Shown in pieces: positions 17,987 to 26,419 of a DNA stretch of 34,060 bases (position 1 is the first letter of the stretch; the number at the start of each line of letters is the position of its first letter). A model generated the notes under the pieces. That model saw only the letters and a list, made by a program, of their open reading frames with translations. It made no database searches and was not told the origin of the DNA. Source of the stretch: an uncultured Alphaproteobacteria bacterium (GTDB lineage Bacteria > Pseudomonadota > Alphaproteobacteria > Rhodobacterales > Rhodobacteraceae). The stretch covers positions 1 through 34,060 of the forward strand of contig CACIAQ010000019.1 of NCBI GenBank assembly GCA_902584635.1, written 5' to 3'. The translations under genes were made by a program, and so were the position numbers.

Positions 17987-19888
17987 TTACCTCTTCCATA
18001 ACTTTATTAGCGTAGTAAATTTATTAAATATCTCATCCTTGACCTGTTTATTATTTATTTCGTTTCCAAACCACTTTCTGGCTGTTTCAAAGAATATCGA
18101 GCGTCCTACTGCAAACCCCTTTACGTGTTTATAATTTTTACATAGATCAAAAACTGAAGCCAATTTATCTGAAGGCGCATCCATGCCCAAAACGATTATT
18201 CCTTGGGCATATGGATCAAACTGCTGTATGATATCATTGGCTTTCGACCAAAACTCGACATTTTCAATAGGCTCTAGTTTCCACCAATCGGGATAAATAT
18301 TCTCTTCATACAATTTCTGCATAAGAGATAGGATCTGATCAGGAGAGCTAGCTTTGTCATTTCTTTTTGTAATAATCTCCAATAATAGTTCATGGTTAGT
18401 AAGCCTACACGCTTGCGCTAATTGACTTAAAAGTTTTACTTGATGTTCATAGATGGCTTTTGGATCATCATTTCTTAAGGGTGCCAAGACTTTCACACAA
18501 TGATTAACTGGCCAGTTTGCCAGTCGTGATCCTATATCAGGCTCCTCAGTTAATTCTAAGGGAAATACACCTGCCTTTTCAATTGGTCTACCAATCCATA
18601 TGTCATGATCAGACGCGGCATGCAAAGAGCTTTCTGCATATTCTTCATCTAAAAGGATACCTACATTTTCTTGCTCAGTTTTTTGCGCCTCCAAACAGGC
18701 CTCTAATGCCATTGATTTGAAAACAGCGATATCCTCTTTTTGTTTTTCATTTTCCTCAGCTAGCTTTTTAAATTGCACTCTGTGATCTATTGCCAAAGTA
18801 AAAAGGTTATCAAAACTCTTTCTTCTATTCGTACTCCAATGCAGTTGTTCAAGAAATGTATCTTGCCTTAAAGAAAAGTGCTGGCTTCCATTTTTGAGGA
18901 AGTGTTCTAACTCTATTTTAGATGGATAAGCTGGCGCACATCCATGTCGAGAGACTGCTAGAGCACCACATGCATTGGCATACTTCGCGCATAATTCCAA
19001 CGACTGGTCATTTAACCAACCATATAAAAAACCTGCCATAAAGCCATCACCAGCACCCAGGACATTAAATATCTCAATTTTATTAACATTTACAGAAATA
19101 CCTGAATCCCAGTTAATTATAGCATCGGGGAAAACGGTGCACCCCATAGCGCCCCTTTTACAGACTATTATAGCTTGCGTTAGTTCACGACAGATTCGAA
19201 GCGCTTTTAATGTGTCTTGAGTTCCTCCTGCGATATGCCATTCTTCTTCCGTTCCTACAATAAGATCACAGTGGCTTATGATTTTTTGAACATGACTTGT
19301 TACGACCTTACTTTCTTCGAACCTGCTCTCACCATCACCATGACCGCCTAGGGACCAGAGGTTCGGACGATAATCAATATCAAACCCGACAAGTACATTA
19401 TTATTTTTTGCATGCTTAATTGCTTGGAACGAAGCTTCTGATACTTGCTTCGAGCTAAAGTGGGTACCGGTCACAACAACACATTTTGAGCGTTTAATAA
19501 AATCTGGATCAATTTCATTCTTTGTGAGGCCCATATCAGCACAATTCTCACGGTAGAATAATAGAGGGAATTGTTCCTTATCGCGAATTCCTAAAACAGC
19601 GAGAGCGGACAAACGTTCCTTATCAATAATAATTCCCTCTGTGTTTACACCCTCTCTAGTTAATTGCTCAGTAATAAATCGCCCGAAATGCTCATCACCT
19701 ACTCTTGTGATGACTGCAGATCTCAAACCTAATCTTGATGCTCCGATGCTAATGTTAGTAGGACTACCCCCAATGTATTTTTGGAACGACGTCATGTCTT
19801 CCAGTCGTCCTCCAACTTGCCCTCCATATAAATCTACTGAAGATCGTCCAATTGTTATTACATCAAGATCATTTTTTTGATTAACCAT
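17987..19888 (-). CDS. iolC: 5-dehydro-2-deoxygluconokinase fused to DUF2090 aldolase-like domain
   Basis: The N-terminal 330 residues are an IolC kinase of the PfkB family: GRSSVDLYGGQVGG, YIGGSPTNISIGASRLG, and the catalytic Asp281 in VLGAGDGFMAGF. It phosphorylates 2-deoxy-5-keto-gluconate. The C-terminal part (about 345-633) is a DUF2090 domain, a TIM-barrel-like unit with segments LFTLAIDHRVQ, VLGMDAP and GFAVGRSIF that resemble class I aldolases. In many proteobacteria this fusion is named a bifunctional kinase/aldolase, with the second domain proposed to split the phosphorylated product. If so, this protein alone does two steps. The ATG at 19888 has only a weak ribosome-binding site; a 51-base gap separates it from the ATPase gene. 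Confidence 0.94.
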   Translation of the reverse strand: MVNQKNDLDVITIGRSSVDLYGGQVGGRLEDMTSFQKYIGGSPTNISIGASRLGLRSAVITRVGDEHFGRFITEQLTREGVNTEGIIIDKERLSALAVLGIRDKEQFPLLFYRENCADMGLTKNEIDPDFIKRSKCVVVTGTHFSSKQVSEASFQAIKHAKNNNVLVGFDIDYRPNLWSLGGHGDGESRFEESKVVTSHVQKIISHCDLIVGTEEEWHIAGGTQDTLKALRICRELTQAIIVCKRGAMGCTVFPDAIINWDSGISVNVNKIEIFNVLGAGDGFMAGFLYGWLNDQSLELCAKYANACGALAVSRHGCAPAYPSKIELEHFLKNGSQHFSLRQDTFLEQLHWSTNRRKSFDNLFTLAIDHRVQFKKLAEENEKQKEDIAVFKSMALEACLEAQKTEQENVGILLDEEYAESSLHAASDHDIWIGRPIEKAGVFPLELTEEPDIGSRLANWPVNHCVKVLAPLRNDDPKAIYEHQVKLLSQLAQACRLTNHELLLEIITKRNDKASSPDQILSLMQKLYEENIYPDWWKLEPIENVEFWSKANDIIQQFDPYAQGIIVLGMDAPSDKLASVFDLCKNYKHVKGFAVGRSIFFETARKWFGNEINNKQVKDEIFNKFTTLIKLWKR

Positions 19889-19939
19889 TTTACTTTTAAG
19901 CCCTTCAAAAAGCTGACGTTTTCCACTTTTAAATCACTG

Positions 19940-20704
19940 CTATCTTCCAGAGAATTCTATTTCAAGCTTCTCTAACTCTGCACCACCTGCCATCAAGGGT
20001 CTAAGGTTATTCATATCAATTTCGTCTCTTGATCCCTCGGCCAAAACTTTTCCTCTGTTCAGAAAAGCAAAACGATCTCCCAAAAGCTTAGCGTGCAGAT
20101 CATTATGGGTTATGAATATTATGGCTATATCGCCTAACTCTTTTACTTTTTTTATAGTTCTTAAAACTTCTAACTGCTGTTTTTGTCCGAGGGCCGAAGT
20201 TGGCTCATCCAGAATAAGAACATTGGCTCCAAAATAAATAGCTCTAGCGATCGCTAGTGTCTGTCTTTGACCACCTGACATAGTTCCTATCGGTTGTGTT
20301 GGGTCCGCTACATCAATACCCAGTTTCGCCATTTCCTTTTTTGTGATAGTATTCATCAGAGGCATATTTAAAAATAAGCCTTTGGTAATCTCTCTACCTA
20401 GAAAGAAATTTCTAGTCACACTCATCAAAGGTTGTAACGCCAAGTCCTGATACACTGTACCAATACCAGCAGACACAGCTTGTCTTGGTGACTTAAAATT
20501 CACTGGCTCACCACTCAGCAGTATTTCGCCCTCACTAGGCATGTAGACCCCAGATAACAGTTTAATTAGTGTTGATTTCCCAGCGCCATTATCACCTAAT
20601 AAAGCCGATATCTCACCCTTAAAAACCTTAAATGATATATCCTTCAGCGCTATTATGTTACCGAAAAACTTCGATACACCCCTAAATTCAATTGATGGGA
20701 TCAT
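19940..20704 (-). CDS. Sugar ABC transporter ATPase, single domain
   Basis: This 254-residue ABC ATPase energises the inositol-type importer encoded with it. Walker A is GDNGAGKST (about 37-45), the Q-loop is VYQDLALQP, the signature is MSGGQRQTLAIARAI, and Walker B is VLILDEPTSALG. Sugar importers of this class usually use one 500-residue ATPase with two fused domains; here a single-domain form must work as a homodimer, as in fructose-type (FrcA-like) systems. Seven bases separate it from the permease gene. The first gene after it is iolC, which supports inositol as the substrate. Confidence 0.93.
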   Translation of the reverse strand: MIPSIEFRGVSKFFGNIIALKDISFKVFKGEISALLGDNGAGKSTLIKLLSGVYMPSEGEILLSGEPVNFKSPRQAVSAGIGTVYQDLALQPLMSVTRNFFLGREITKGLFLNMPLMNTITKKEMAKLGIDVADPTQPIGTMSGGQRQTLAIARAIYFGANVLILDEPTSALGQKQQLEVLRTIKKVKELGDIAIIFITHNDLHAKLLGDRFAFLNRGKVLAEGSRDEIDMNNLRPLMAGGAELEKLEIEFSGR

Positions 20705-20711
20705 AGTCTCT

Positions 20712-21770
20712 TTAGCCTTTCACTATTCTGTCTCTCAAAAATTGGTTTAAAAGAGCTGATCCTAAAATTAGCATTCCTAGCATCACCCTAAAAAGGTTAT
20801 TGTCGATAAAAGGTACAAAGTTTATTCCTCGGCTTGCGATTGCAAAAATTAATGCCCCAAGAACTGCTCCGACGACAGAGCCGTAACCGCCGGTTAATGC
20901 ACAACCGCCAATAACCGCCGCTGCAATTGCATGTAGCTCGCGAAAATCTCCTGCTTTGGGATCTGATGCACCAGAAGTCATTACGGTTAAAATACCTAAG
21001 AGACAGGCAAGAGAGGTCGAGATCATAAATAAGCTAATTTTCACCCTTGCTACTGGAACACCAACAGCTCTTGCAGCCACCGGATCACCTCCAGACGCAT
21101 ATATCCAATTTCCATATGGTGTTCGATTGGTAATGAAAGCAACTATGAATACAAGAATGATAAAGTAATAAACTTCGGCATCGAAGGGAACCCCAAAAGC
21201 CTTATCGAATGCAAAAATGTTATCAATTAGTGTAGGATCCTCTCCACCTCCTGGGGGTGGTTTTAGATTTGCTTTCACAGATAATCTAGATTGATTGAAA
21301 AACGTTTGGCTAAGAAATACCGCAAACCCTCTACTAGCAAACCAAAATGCCAGAGTTACAATAAAGCTAGGAAGTCCCGTTCTGACAACAATTACTCCAA
21401 TGATAAATCCTAAAAAAGCTAGCTCTAAAAAGGTTAAAATGATCGCCAACTCAATGGGCACTCCAAATAAAAGAAAAATGGCAAAGCTATGTCCGGCCAA
21501 AGCAATATTTGCTCCCATGCTGAGATCAAACTCTCCTGCTATCATCAAAAGAGAGGCACCGATAGCTAAGATGCCCACAAACGCTGCTAGCTCAACCCAT
21601 GCCTGGATTCCAATTGGATTTAGCCACATTGCTCCAAAGGTGCCACTGATTGAGGTAAGCGTCATAAAAGTAATTACAATTATTATTAAACCAAAAACAG
21701 ACCCCAACTCTGGTCTAGATATAGATCTTCTGATTAATCCGATATCTCGTATGCGTTCATCAGATGCCAT
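20712..21770 (-). CDS. Sugar ABC transporter permease
   Basis: This 352-residue inner-membrane protein is an RbsC/FrcB-type permease with eight to ten hydrophobic segments. It has the family segments MIAGEFDLSMGANIAL and GGCALTGGYGSVVGAVLGAL, the latter in the loop that contacts the ATPase. As it is the only permease in this operon it probably acts as a homodimer. A strong GGGGG element five bases upstream supports the ATG at 21770. A hairpin lies between it and the binding-protein gene, which probably lowers its expression relative to that gene. Confidence 0.92.
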   Translation of the reverse strand: MASDERIRDIGLIRRSISRPELGSVFGLIIIVITFMTLTSISGTFGAMWLNPIGIQAWVELAAFVGILAIGASLLMIAGEFDLSMGANIALAGHSFAIFLLFGVPIELAIILTFLELAFLGFIIGVIVVRTGLPSFIVTLAFWFASRGFAVFLSQTFFNQSRLSVKANLKPPPGGGEDPTLIDNIFAFDKAFGVPFDAEVYYFIILVFIVAFITNRTPYGNWIYASGGDPVAARAVGVPVARVKISLFMISTSLACLLGILTVMTSGASDPKAGDFRELHAIAAAVIGGCALTGGYGSVVGAVLGALIFAIASRGINFVPFIDNNLFRVMLGMLILGSALLNQFLRDRIVKG

Positions 21771-21788
21771 TTGTCCCCCTAAAATAAA

Positions 21789-21815
21789 TCTGGCAAATCG
21801 CTATGATTTGCCAGA
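21789..21815 (-). terminator. Hairpin after the binding-protein gene (attenuator or mRNA stabiliser)
   Basis: TCTGGCAAATC (21789-21799) and GATTTGCCAGA (21805-21815) form a perfect 11-bp stem with a 5-base loop. On the minus strand it is followed by TTTATTTTAG, a partial U-rich tract. It lies inside the operon between the binding-protein stop and the permease start, a place where such hairpins protect the upstream mRNA and reduce read-through. Confidence 0.8.
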
Positions 21816-21844
21816 CCGTTATAAAAAAGAAAGAGGTATACTTC

Positions 21845-22771
21845 TTATCTTTCTTTTCCTGCTAGTTTCTTCACTAATTCAACATTTCCCTTTGTCACAA
21901 AACCTGGACCTGAGTTAATTGAATTACCTGGAAGAGTACCATTTCTATGATTTAGATGTAGTACTACCACTGGTACATAGCCTTGCAAAAATTGCTGCTG
22001 GTCGATGGCGTAGTTAACTGTACCGTCAATTATTCCGTCCACAATTGCTGGTCCGAGGTCAAAACAACCTAAAACTACTTTTCCAGCTTTACCCAATTCC
22101 TTAAGAGCAGCTATAGTTGGATCACAACCAGTAGGACCAACGGCCATTATAGCTCCTGTATCTGGATTGGAAGACATATGTGCGATAACGGTGTTTTTGA
22201 TATCATCGAAATCTGATGAAACCTCAACCATATTTAGCTTCTCACCCATACCGTCAGCAAAACCTTGGCATCTATCTTTAAGAGCTGTATTCATTGGCTC
22301 GTGGTTAAAGCAAACTGAGTTCTTTCCACCCAACCCTTTGCTTTTTTCGCCGCCACCTAGACCAGCTTCATATTCAGGTTGTCCAACGTGCATTACAGCA
22401 CCTAAGCTTTTTGAAACGCCAGCTCCAGAATTCATTGATATAACTGGAATTCCTGCTGCAACAGCTGCCTTAATTGGTCCACCTAAAATATCTGGAGCGG
22501 GTATTGACACGACAATACCATCTGGCTTCTGAGCAATAGCAGCTTCAATCAAAGATGCCATTTCGTTTAAGTCTCCAGTTGGTGGGTTTCTGTATTGAAC
22601 ATCTGCACCGGTGTCTGCCTTTGCAGCCTCAACTCCATTTCTTACAACTCCCCAAAAGGCGTCTGTATCAGATCCGTGAGTTACCACGATTATGTTTGCC
22701 TTATGATCTGCACCAAAAGAAACACCAGTAGATAGAACTAGCGCTATCAATGTAACTAATATTTTTTTCAT
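21845..22771 (-). CDS. Periplasmic sugar (probably inositol) binding protein
   Basis: This is a type 1 periplasmic binding protein of the ribose/inositol group, 308 residues with a signal peptide (MKKILVTLIALVLSTGVSFG, cleaved before Ala-Asp). The mature start IIVVTHGSDTDAFWGVV and the segments PDGIVVSIPAPDILGGPI, GIPVISMNSG and QQQFLQGYVPVV follow the pattern of sugar-binding lobes. It captures the substrate and delivers it to the permease. A frame continues to 22831, but the ATG at 22771 has GGAGGA ten bases upstream and begins the signal peptide. Its place at the head of an operon with iolC, D, B and E makes an inositol the likely ligand; specificity cannot be read directly. Confidence 0.92.
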   Translation of the reverse strand: MKKILVTLIALVLSTGVSFGADHKANIIVVTHGSDTDAFWGVVRNGVEAAKADTGADVQYRNPPTGDLNEMASLIEAAIAQKPDGIVVSIPAPDILGGPIKAAVAAGIPVISMNSGAGVSKSLGAVMHVGQPEYEAGLGGGEKSKGLGGKNSVCFNHEPMNTALKDRCQGFADGMGEKLNMVEVSSDFDDIKNTVIAHMSSNPDTGAIMAVGPTGCDPTIAALKELGKAGKVVLGCFDLGPAIVDGIIDGTVNYAIDQQQFLQGYVPVVVLHLNHRNGTLPGNSINSGPGFVTKGNVELVKKLAGKER

Positions 22772-22840
22772 GAAAAATTTTCCTCCATTTATATTTAAAA
22801 AGACAAGAATCTTAGGAGAATCCAGTCTCATGAACAGTTA

Positions 22841-22910
22841 AATATCAAAACACAGCAAAATCAATATCAAAAGTGGTGCTTATAAAAAAAATGTAATAAA
22901 ATTTTTACAT
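22841..22910. promoter_or_regulatory. Candidate operator sites in the divergent control region
   Basis: The 202-base gap between the inositol operon and the divergent dehydrogenase gene contains AATATCAAAA twice in direct orientation (22841-22850 and 22863-22872, 22 bases apart, two helical turns), and an inverted repeat ATGTAA-N8-TTACAT (22891-22910). These could bind a regulator of both directions. No known inositol regulator motif was identified and no regulator gene is in the window. Confidence 0.4.
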
Positions 22911-22973
22911 AAGCTGGGTAAGCAATGTTTTTTAAGCACAATAAAAAAAATAATATTTGCTGAGGAGAGTCAT

Positions 22974-24098
22974 ATGAAAGGTATTGGGGTAGGAGTTATC
23001 GGTACGGGGTTTATGGGGAAAGCCCACTCAGTTGCCTACAGTGGATCTGCTTCAGTTTTTGGAACAGGGTTGAGGCCAAGACTAGAAATAGTTTGTGATT
23101 TAAGCCCTAAGAGAGCCAGCCAAAGAGCAACAGACCTTGGCTTTTCACGGTATACCAGTAGCTGGCAAGACGTCGTTAATGATCCAGAAGTAAAACTAGT
23201 TTCTGTTTGCACGCCGAACGACACTCACTCCGAAATTGCAATTGCAGCTTTAAAGTTGGGAAAAAGTGTGTGGTGTGAAAAACCCATGTCCAGTAATATA
23301 TCCGATAGCAAGAAAATGCTTGTAGCATCTAAGAAAAGCAAAGGCAAAACAATTATTGGTTACAACTATACAAAAAATCCAGCACTATTACATGCACGAG
23401 AGTTAATTGAAACTGGTGTCATCGGCGACGTTGCTGGCTTTTTCTGTCGTTATGATGTTGATAATGAGGCTGATAAAAAAAGACCATGGTCGTGGCGTAT
23501 GTCGAGAAAAGCTTCTGGTACTGGTGCGAATGGAGATATATTAAGTCACGTTATAAGCGTGGCGCATTTTTTAGTCGGATCAACAATATCTAAAGTAGTG
23601 GGGGATATAAATATTGTACACCCAAAAAGAAAGGATCCAACTAATAGAAAACAAACTAAGACTGTAGATAACGATGACATGATCTCTGCTCTTATTCATT
23701 TCCAAAATGGGGTACATGGGCATATCGGTGCTAGTCGCGTTACTTGGGGTAAAAAATGTGGACTCACATGGGAGGTACATGGAACCGAGGGCACCATAAT
23801 ATTTGATCAGGAAAGACTAAACGAGATCAAACTATTTACACGACAAAAAAAGAAAAGTACCGATGGCTTTAGAACAATTTTAACGGGTCCTGATCATCCT
23901 TTTTATAAATCCTTTTTGCCTAATGGAGGTCACAGTTTAGGATTTATGGATGTCAAGATGTGTGAATTACAGATGCTCCTGTTCGCTATAGAGCACGATA
24001 CTGAGACTTGGCCGAATTTTGAGTCAGGATATGAAATAGAAAAGGTAATGGACGCTGTAGATAGATCAGCACTTAGTGGAAGGTGGATTAAGATTTAG
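22974..24098 (+). CDS. Gfo/Idh/MocA family dehydrogenase, cyclitol-type
   Basis: This 374-residue cytoplasmic oxidoreductase has the NAD(P)-binding motif GVIGTGFMGKAH (8-18), the family CEKPMSS with Lys103, and a catalytic region GDILSHVI with Asp188 and His192. Relatives oxidise myo-inositol, scyllo-inositol or other sugars at one carbon. It is longer than IolG and has a distinct C-terminal domain (GGHSLGFMDVKMCE). It is transcribed away from the inositol operon, from a GAGGAG site at good distance, so it may supply a second entry such as scyllo-inositol or another isomer. The exact substrate is not visible. It converges with iolG with 6 bases between the stop codons. Confidence 0.82.
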   Translation: MKGIGVGVIGTGFMGKAHSVAYSGSASVFGTGLRPRLEIVCDLSPKRASQRATDLGFSRYTSSWQDVVNDPEVKLVSVCTPNDTHSEIAIAALKLGKSVWCEKPMSSNISDSKKMLVASKKSKGKTIIGYNYTKNPALLHARELIETGVIGDVAGFFCRYDVDNEADKKRPWSWRMSRKASGTGANGDILSHVISVAHFLVGSTISKVVGDINIVHPKRKDPTNRKQTKTVDNDDMISALIHFQNGVHGHIGASRVTWGKKCGLTWEVHGTEGTIIFDQERLNEIKLFTRQKKKSTDGFRTILTGPDHPFYKSFLPNGGHSLGFMDVKMCELQMLLFAIEHDTETWPNFESGYEIEKVMDAVDRSALSGRWIKI

Positions 24099-24104
24099 TT
24101 AACA

Positions 24105-25100
24105 TCACCTCAAAAAAACGGTTCTACCCGTTCTAGCGGATTTAAGAGCATTTTCCGCTAAGTATAGTGCGTAATAACCGTCATAACCGTCAGGTTTAGG
24201 CATTGACCTTTTTTTTATACAATCAACAAAGTAGTTGATTTGATTTTTGTACGCATCTATGTATCTCGTCATAAAAAAGTAGTGTAGCCTATCTTTAGTT
24301 ATTCCAGCATCCTTTGCTAGTTCTATCTCTGATAGGGTGGGATTGTTAACTTTCAAAATTCCTTTTGACCCATGAACTTCGACTCTTTGATCATAACCAT
24401 ATGTCGCCCTTCGTGAGTTAATTATTGAAATCTGCTTTCCAGAAAAGGTTTTCATTAAAACACTGGCAGTATCGTAATCACCGGCTTGCTCAATTTTTTT
24501 ACTTACAAAATTCGACCCTAAAGCGGTGATTGAATGTATCTTCTCTTTTGCTAAGAATACTGCCATGTCGAGATCATGAATCGCCATATCTTTAAAAATC
24601 CCACCAGATTTCTTTATATATTCAATTGTTGGTGGGTTTGGATCTCTTGAAGTTATAACGATTTGCTCAATAACCCCAATCTCTTTTTTGGTTATATGTG
24701 CCTTCAATTTTATGAAATGGGGGTCAAATCTTCTATTAAACCCGAGCATTACTTGCGATTTGGATGCTCTAACTAATTGGACAAGATTTTTAACTTTTCT
24801 TAGATTTAGATCAAGAGGTTTTTCGCAGAATACAGCTTTTTTAGTATTAAGAAATCTCTTTATAAGATCGACATGTGTATCAGTGGGAGTGCAGATAAGA
24901 ACACCCTTAATTTGATCATTGTTAGCAATGTCCTCAAGTGACATTTGTTGACACGAATACCTTTTTTGGAGGCTATTAATTTCATTATTTATTGGGTCGT
25001 GTATAGCAGCAAGCTCAGCGTTGGAGTTTGCTAGAATTGTATCAGCGTGAACTTTGCCAATTCTCCCCATTCCCAAAATTGCAAATTTTATTCGCTTCAT
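24105..25100 (-). CDS. iolG: Myo-inositol 2-dehydrogenase
   Basis: IolG oxidises myo-inositol to 2-keto-myo-inositol with NAD+, the first step of the pathway whose later enzymes lie in the neighbouring operon. The 331-residue protein has ILGMGRIGKVHAD at the N-terminus, CEKPLDL with Lys94, GFNRRFDP, TSRDPNPP and the catalytic GGIFKDMAIHDLDMA with Asp171 and His175, all as in characterised inositol dehydrogenases. It is the last gene of the second transporter operon, 15 bases after the dioxygenase gene, not part of the iolC-D-B-E operon. This ties that second transporter to cyclitol use. Confidence 0.92.
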   Translation of the reverse strand: MKRIKFAILGMGRIGKVHADTILANSNAELAAIHDPINNEINSLQKRYSCQQMSLEDIANNDQIKGVLICTPTDTHVDLIKRFLNTKKAVFCEKPLDLNLRKVKNLVQLVRASKSQVMLGFNRRFDPHFIKLKAHITKKEIGVIEQIVITSRDPNPPTIEYIKKSGGIFKDMAIHDLDMAVFLAKEKIHSITALGSNFVSKKIEQAGDYDTASVLMKTFSGKQISIINSRRATYGYDQRVEVHGSKGILKVNNPTLSEIELAKDAGITKDRLHYFFMTRYIDAYKNQINYFVDCIKKRSMPKPDGYDGYYALYLAENALKSARTGRTVFLR

Positions 25101-25115
25101 ATTATCAAAATCTCT

Positions 25116-26300
25116 TTACGAAGATTGTCGAATATCAAGTAAATTTAATTCTTCAAAGACCAAAGCTGGTTCTTTTTCAGCTTTTAATGACTCAATTATA
25201 ATCATAGCTTGGGTTTTTGGCGCCATTCCGTTTATCGGTGCATCCAGATCTAAATTAGTTGGAAATGAATAGCCTTCCGAACTTGCTCCCACAACATTCT
25301 CGATTAGCCTGAAAGGCATCTTGTTTTTCATAACTAATTCTAATAAGTGAGGGTACAGTGTCTTAGACATAACTTTCCTATCAATGGTTTCCATTGCTCT
25401 TCCAAATGCTGATGATATTTGGAGTAGATTGGCCATTCTTTTTACGGATCTAGTTTTATTATTTCCTGCTCCATGCATAACAGCGGGATTAAAGAAAATA
25501 GCATCTCCCTTAGCCATTTCAATCTGAACCGAATTTTTATCAAAGTATTTTTGATACTTCTCTTTAGTAAAGTCAATATAGCCTCTTTTATATAGTTGGG
25601 AGTACGGTAGTAAGAGCGTAGGGCCACTTTCAATACTCATGTCGCAGTGCGCAATTGCACCTTGAAGTGTAAGAAAAGGGGACATTGCATGTACATGTAG
25701 AGGCCAATTGGCGGATTGTTCACTTGACATAAATCCTAAGTGATAGTCTCTGTGAGCCTTTTGAGCTTCCCCACCAGGATTCACTCTATTTACTTGTGCG
25801 GTTACTTGGTAATTGGGGCCAAGCCAAGCTTCTGAAGCTAACGCTATGGCCTCCGAGCAAAAGTAATCTATAAAGTTTTGTGGGTCCTTAGTACAGTGCT
25901 TTTGGAGTGAATTCCATATCCTATCGTTCGCCCCTGGTTTGGCAAAGTGATCGCCTACATTCCCAGATAATTTTTCAGCTTTAATTATTTCTTCAAAATT
26001 TGCGGTCGCTGTGTTGATTACGGAAGTACTTTCAACAGCATTTGAAATCACAATTATTCCTGCACCGCTTTCAAAGACACTGGACCACTCAGTTAATAAT
26101 TCCTGTTTTCTCCCAAATGCGTTTGCACAGTCCCTAACTAACTGCCCAGAATAAATTGGAATATTTTTTTTAATTTGTACAGCACTAGGGGCATCATCTT
26201 GTGTTGTTTCTCTTTTTACGAATTTTTCAAACGCTTGAAAATCTTCGTGCTCCACATGTGAAGTAATTTTTTTTTCTAAATTGTTAACCCCATCTTTCAT
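25116..26300 (-). CDS. Phytanoyl-CoA dioxygenase (PhyH) family oxygenase
   Basis: This 394-residue protein is a non-heme Fe(II)/2-oxoglutarate oxygenase of the PhyH family. The iron ligands fit as His183 and Asp185 (AHRDYH) with the distal His276 (VMHGAGNNKTR), and an Arg in TRSVKRMAN would bind 2-oxoglutarate. The hydroxylated substrate is unknown; family members act on acyl-CoAs, ectoine, halogenated compounds and others. An extra 90-residue N-terminal region is charged and not recognised. The ATG at 26300 has GGAG nine bases upstream. The gene is separated by 119 AT-rich bases from the upstream CoA-transferase gene, so a local promoter is possible, and is followed closely by iolG. Confidence 0.8.
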   Translation of the reverse strand: MKDGVNNLEKKITSHVEHEDFQAFEKFVKRETTQDDAPSAVQIKKNIPIYSGQLVRDCANAFGRKQELLTEWSSVFESGAGIIVISNAVESTSVINTATANFEEIIKAEKLSGNVGDHFAKPGANDRIWNSLQKHCTKDPQNFIDYFCSEAIALASEAWLGPNYQVTAQVNRVNPGGEAQKAHRDYHLGFMSSEQSANWPLHVHAMSPFLTLQGAIAHCDMSIESGPTLLLPYSQLYKRGYIDFTKEKYQKYFDKNSVQIEMAKGDAIFFNPAVMHGAGNNKTRSVKRMANLLQISSAFGRAMETIDRKVMSKTLYPHLLELVMKNKMPFRLIENVVGASSEGYSFPTNLDLDAPINGMAPKTQAMIIIESLKAEKEPALVFEELNLLDIRQSS

Positions 26301-26419
26301 GGCTCAATCTCCAATTGGTGATTATTTTAATATTAATCTTTTTTTCTAGAACGAAAACTATATTCTTAACTAAATAAGTATATTAACAATTTCCAAGAAA
26401 CTAATTAGCAAGGCCGTTT

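Noticed and set aside
21295-21918. A 207-codon open frame on the plus strand
   Set aside because: It lies antisense to the permease and binding-protein genes, has low-complexity basic composition and no recognisable domain; it is a shadow of the real genes.
22167-22532. A 121-codon open frame on the plus strand
   Set aside because: It is antisense to the inositol-binding protein gene and has no ribosome-binding site or recognisable domain.
22772-22790. A GGAA...TTCC-like palindrome upstream of the binding-protein start as a site for an IolR-type regulator
   Set aside because: The arms do not match at the spacing I recall for that motif, and the G-rich half is simply the ribosome-binding site.
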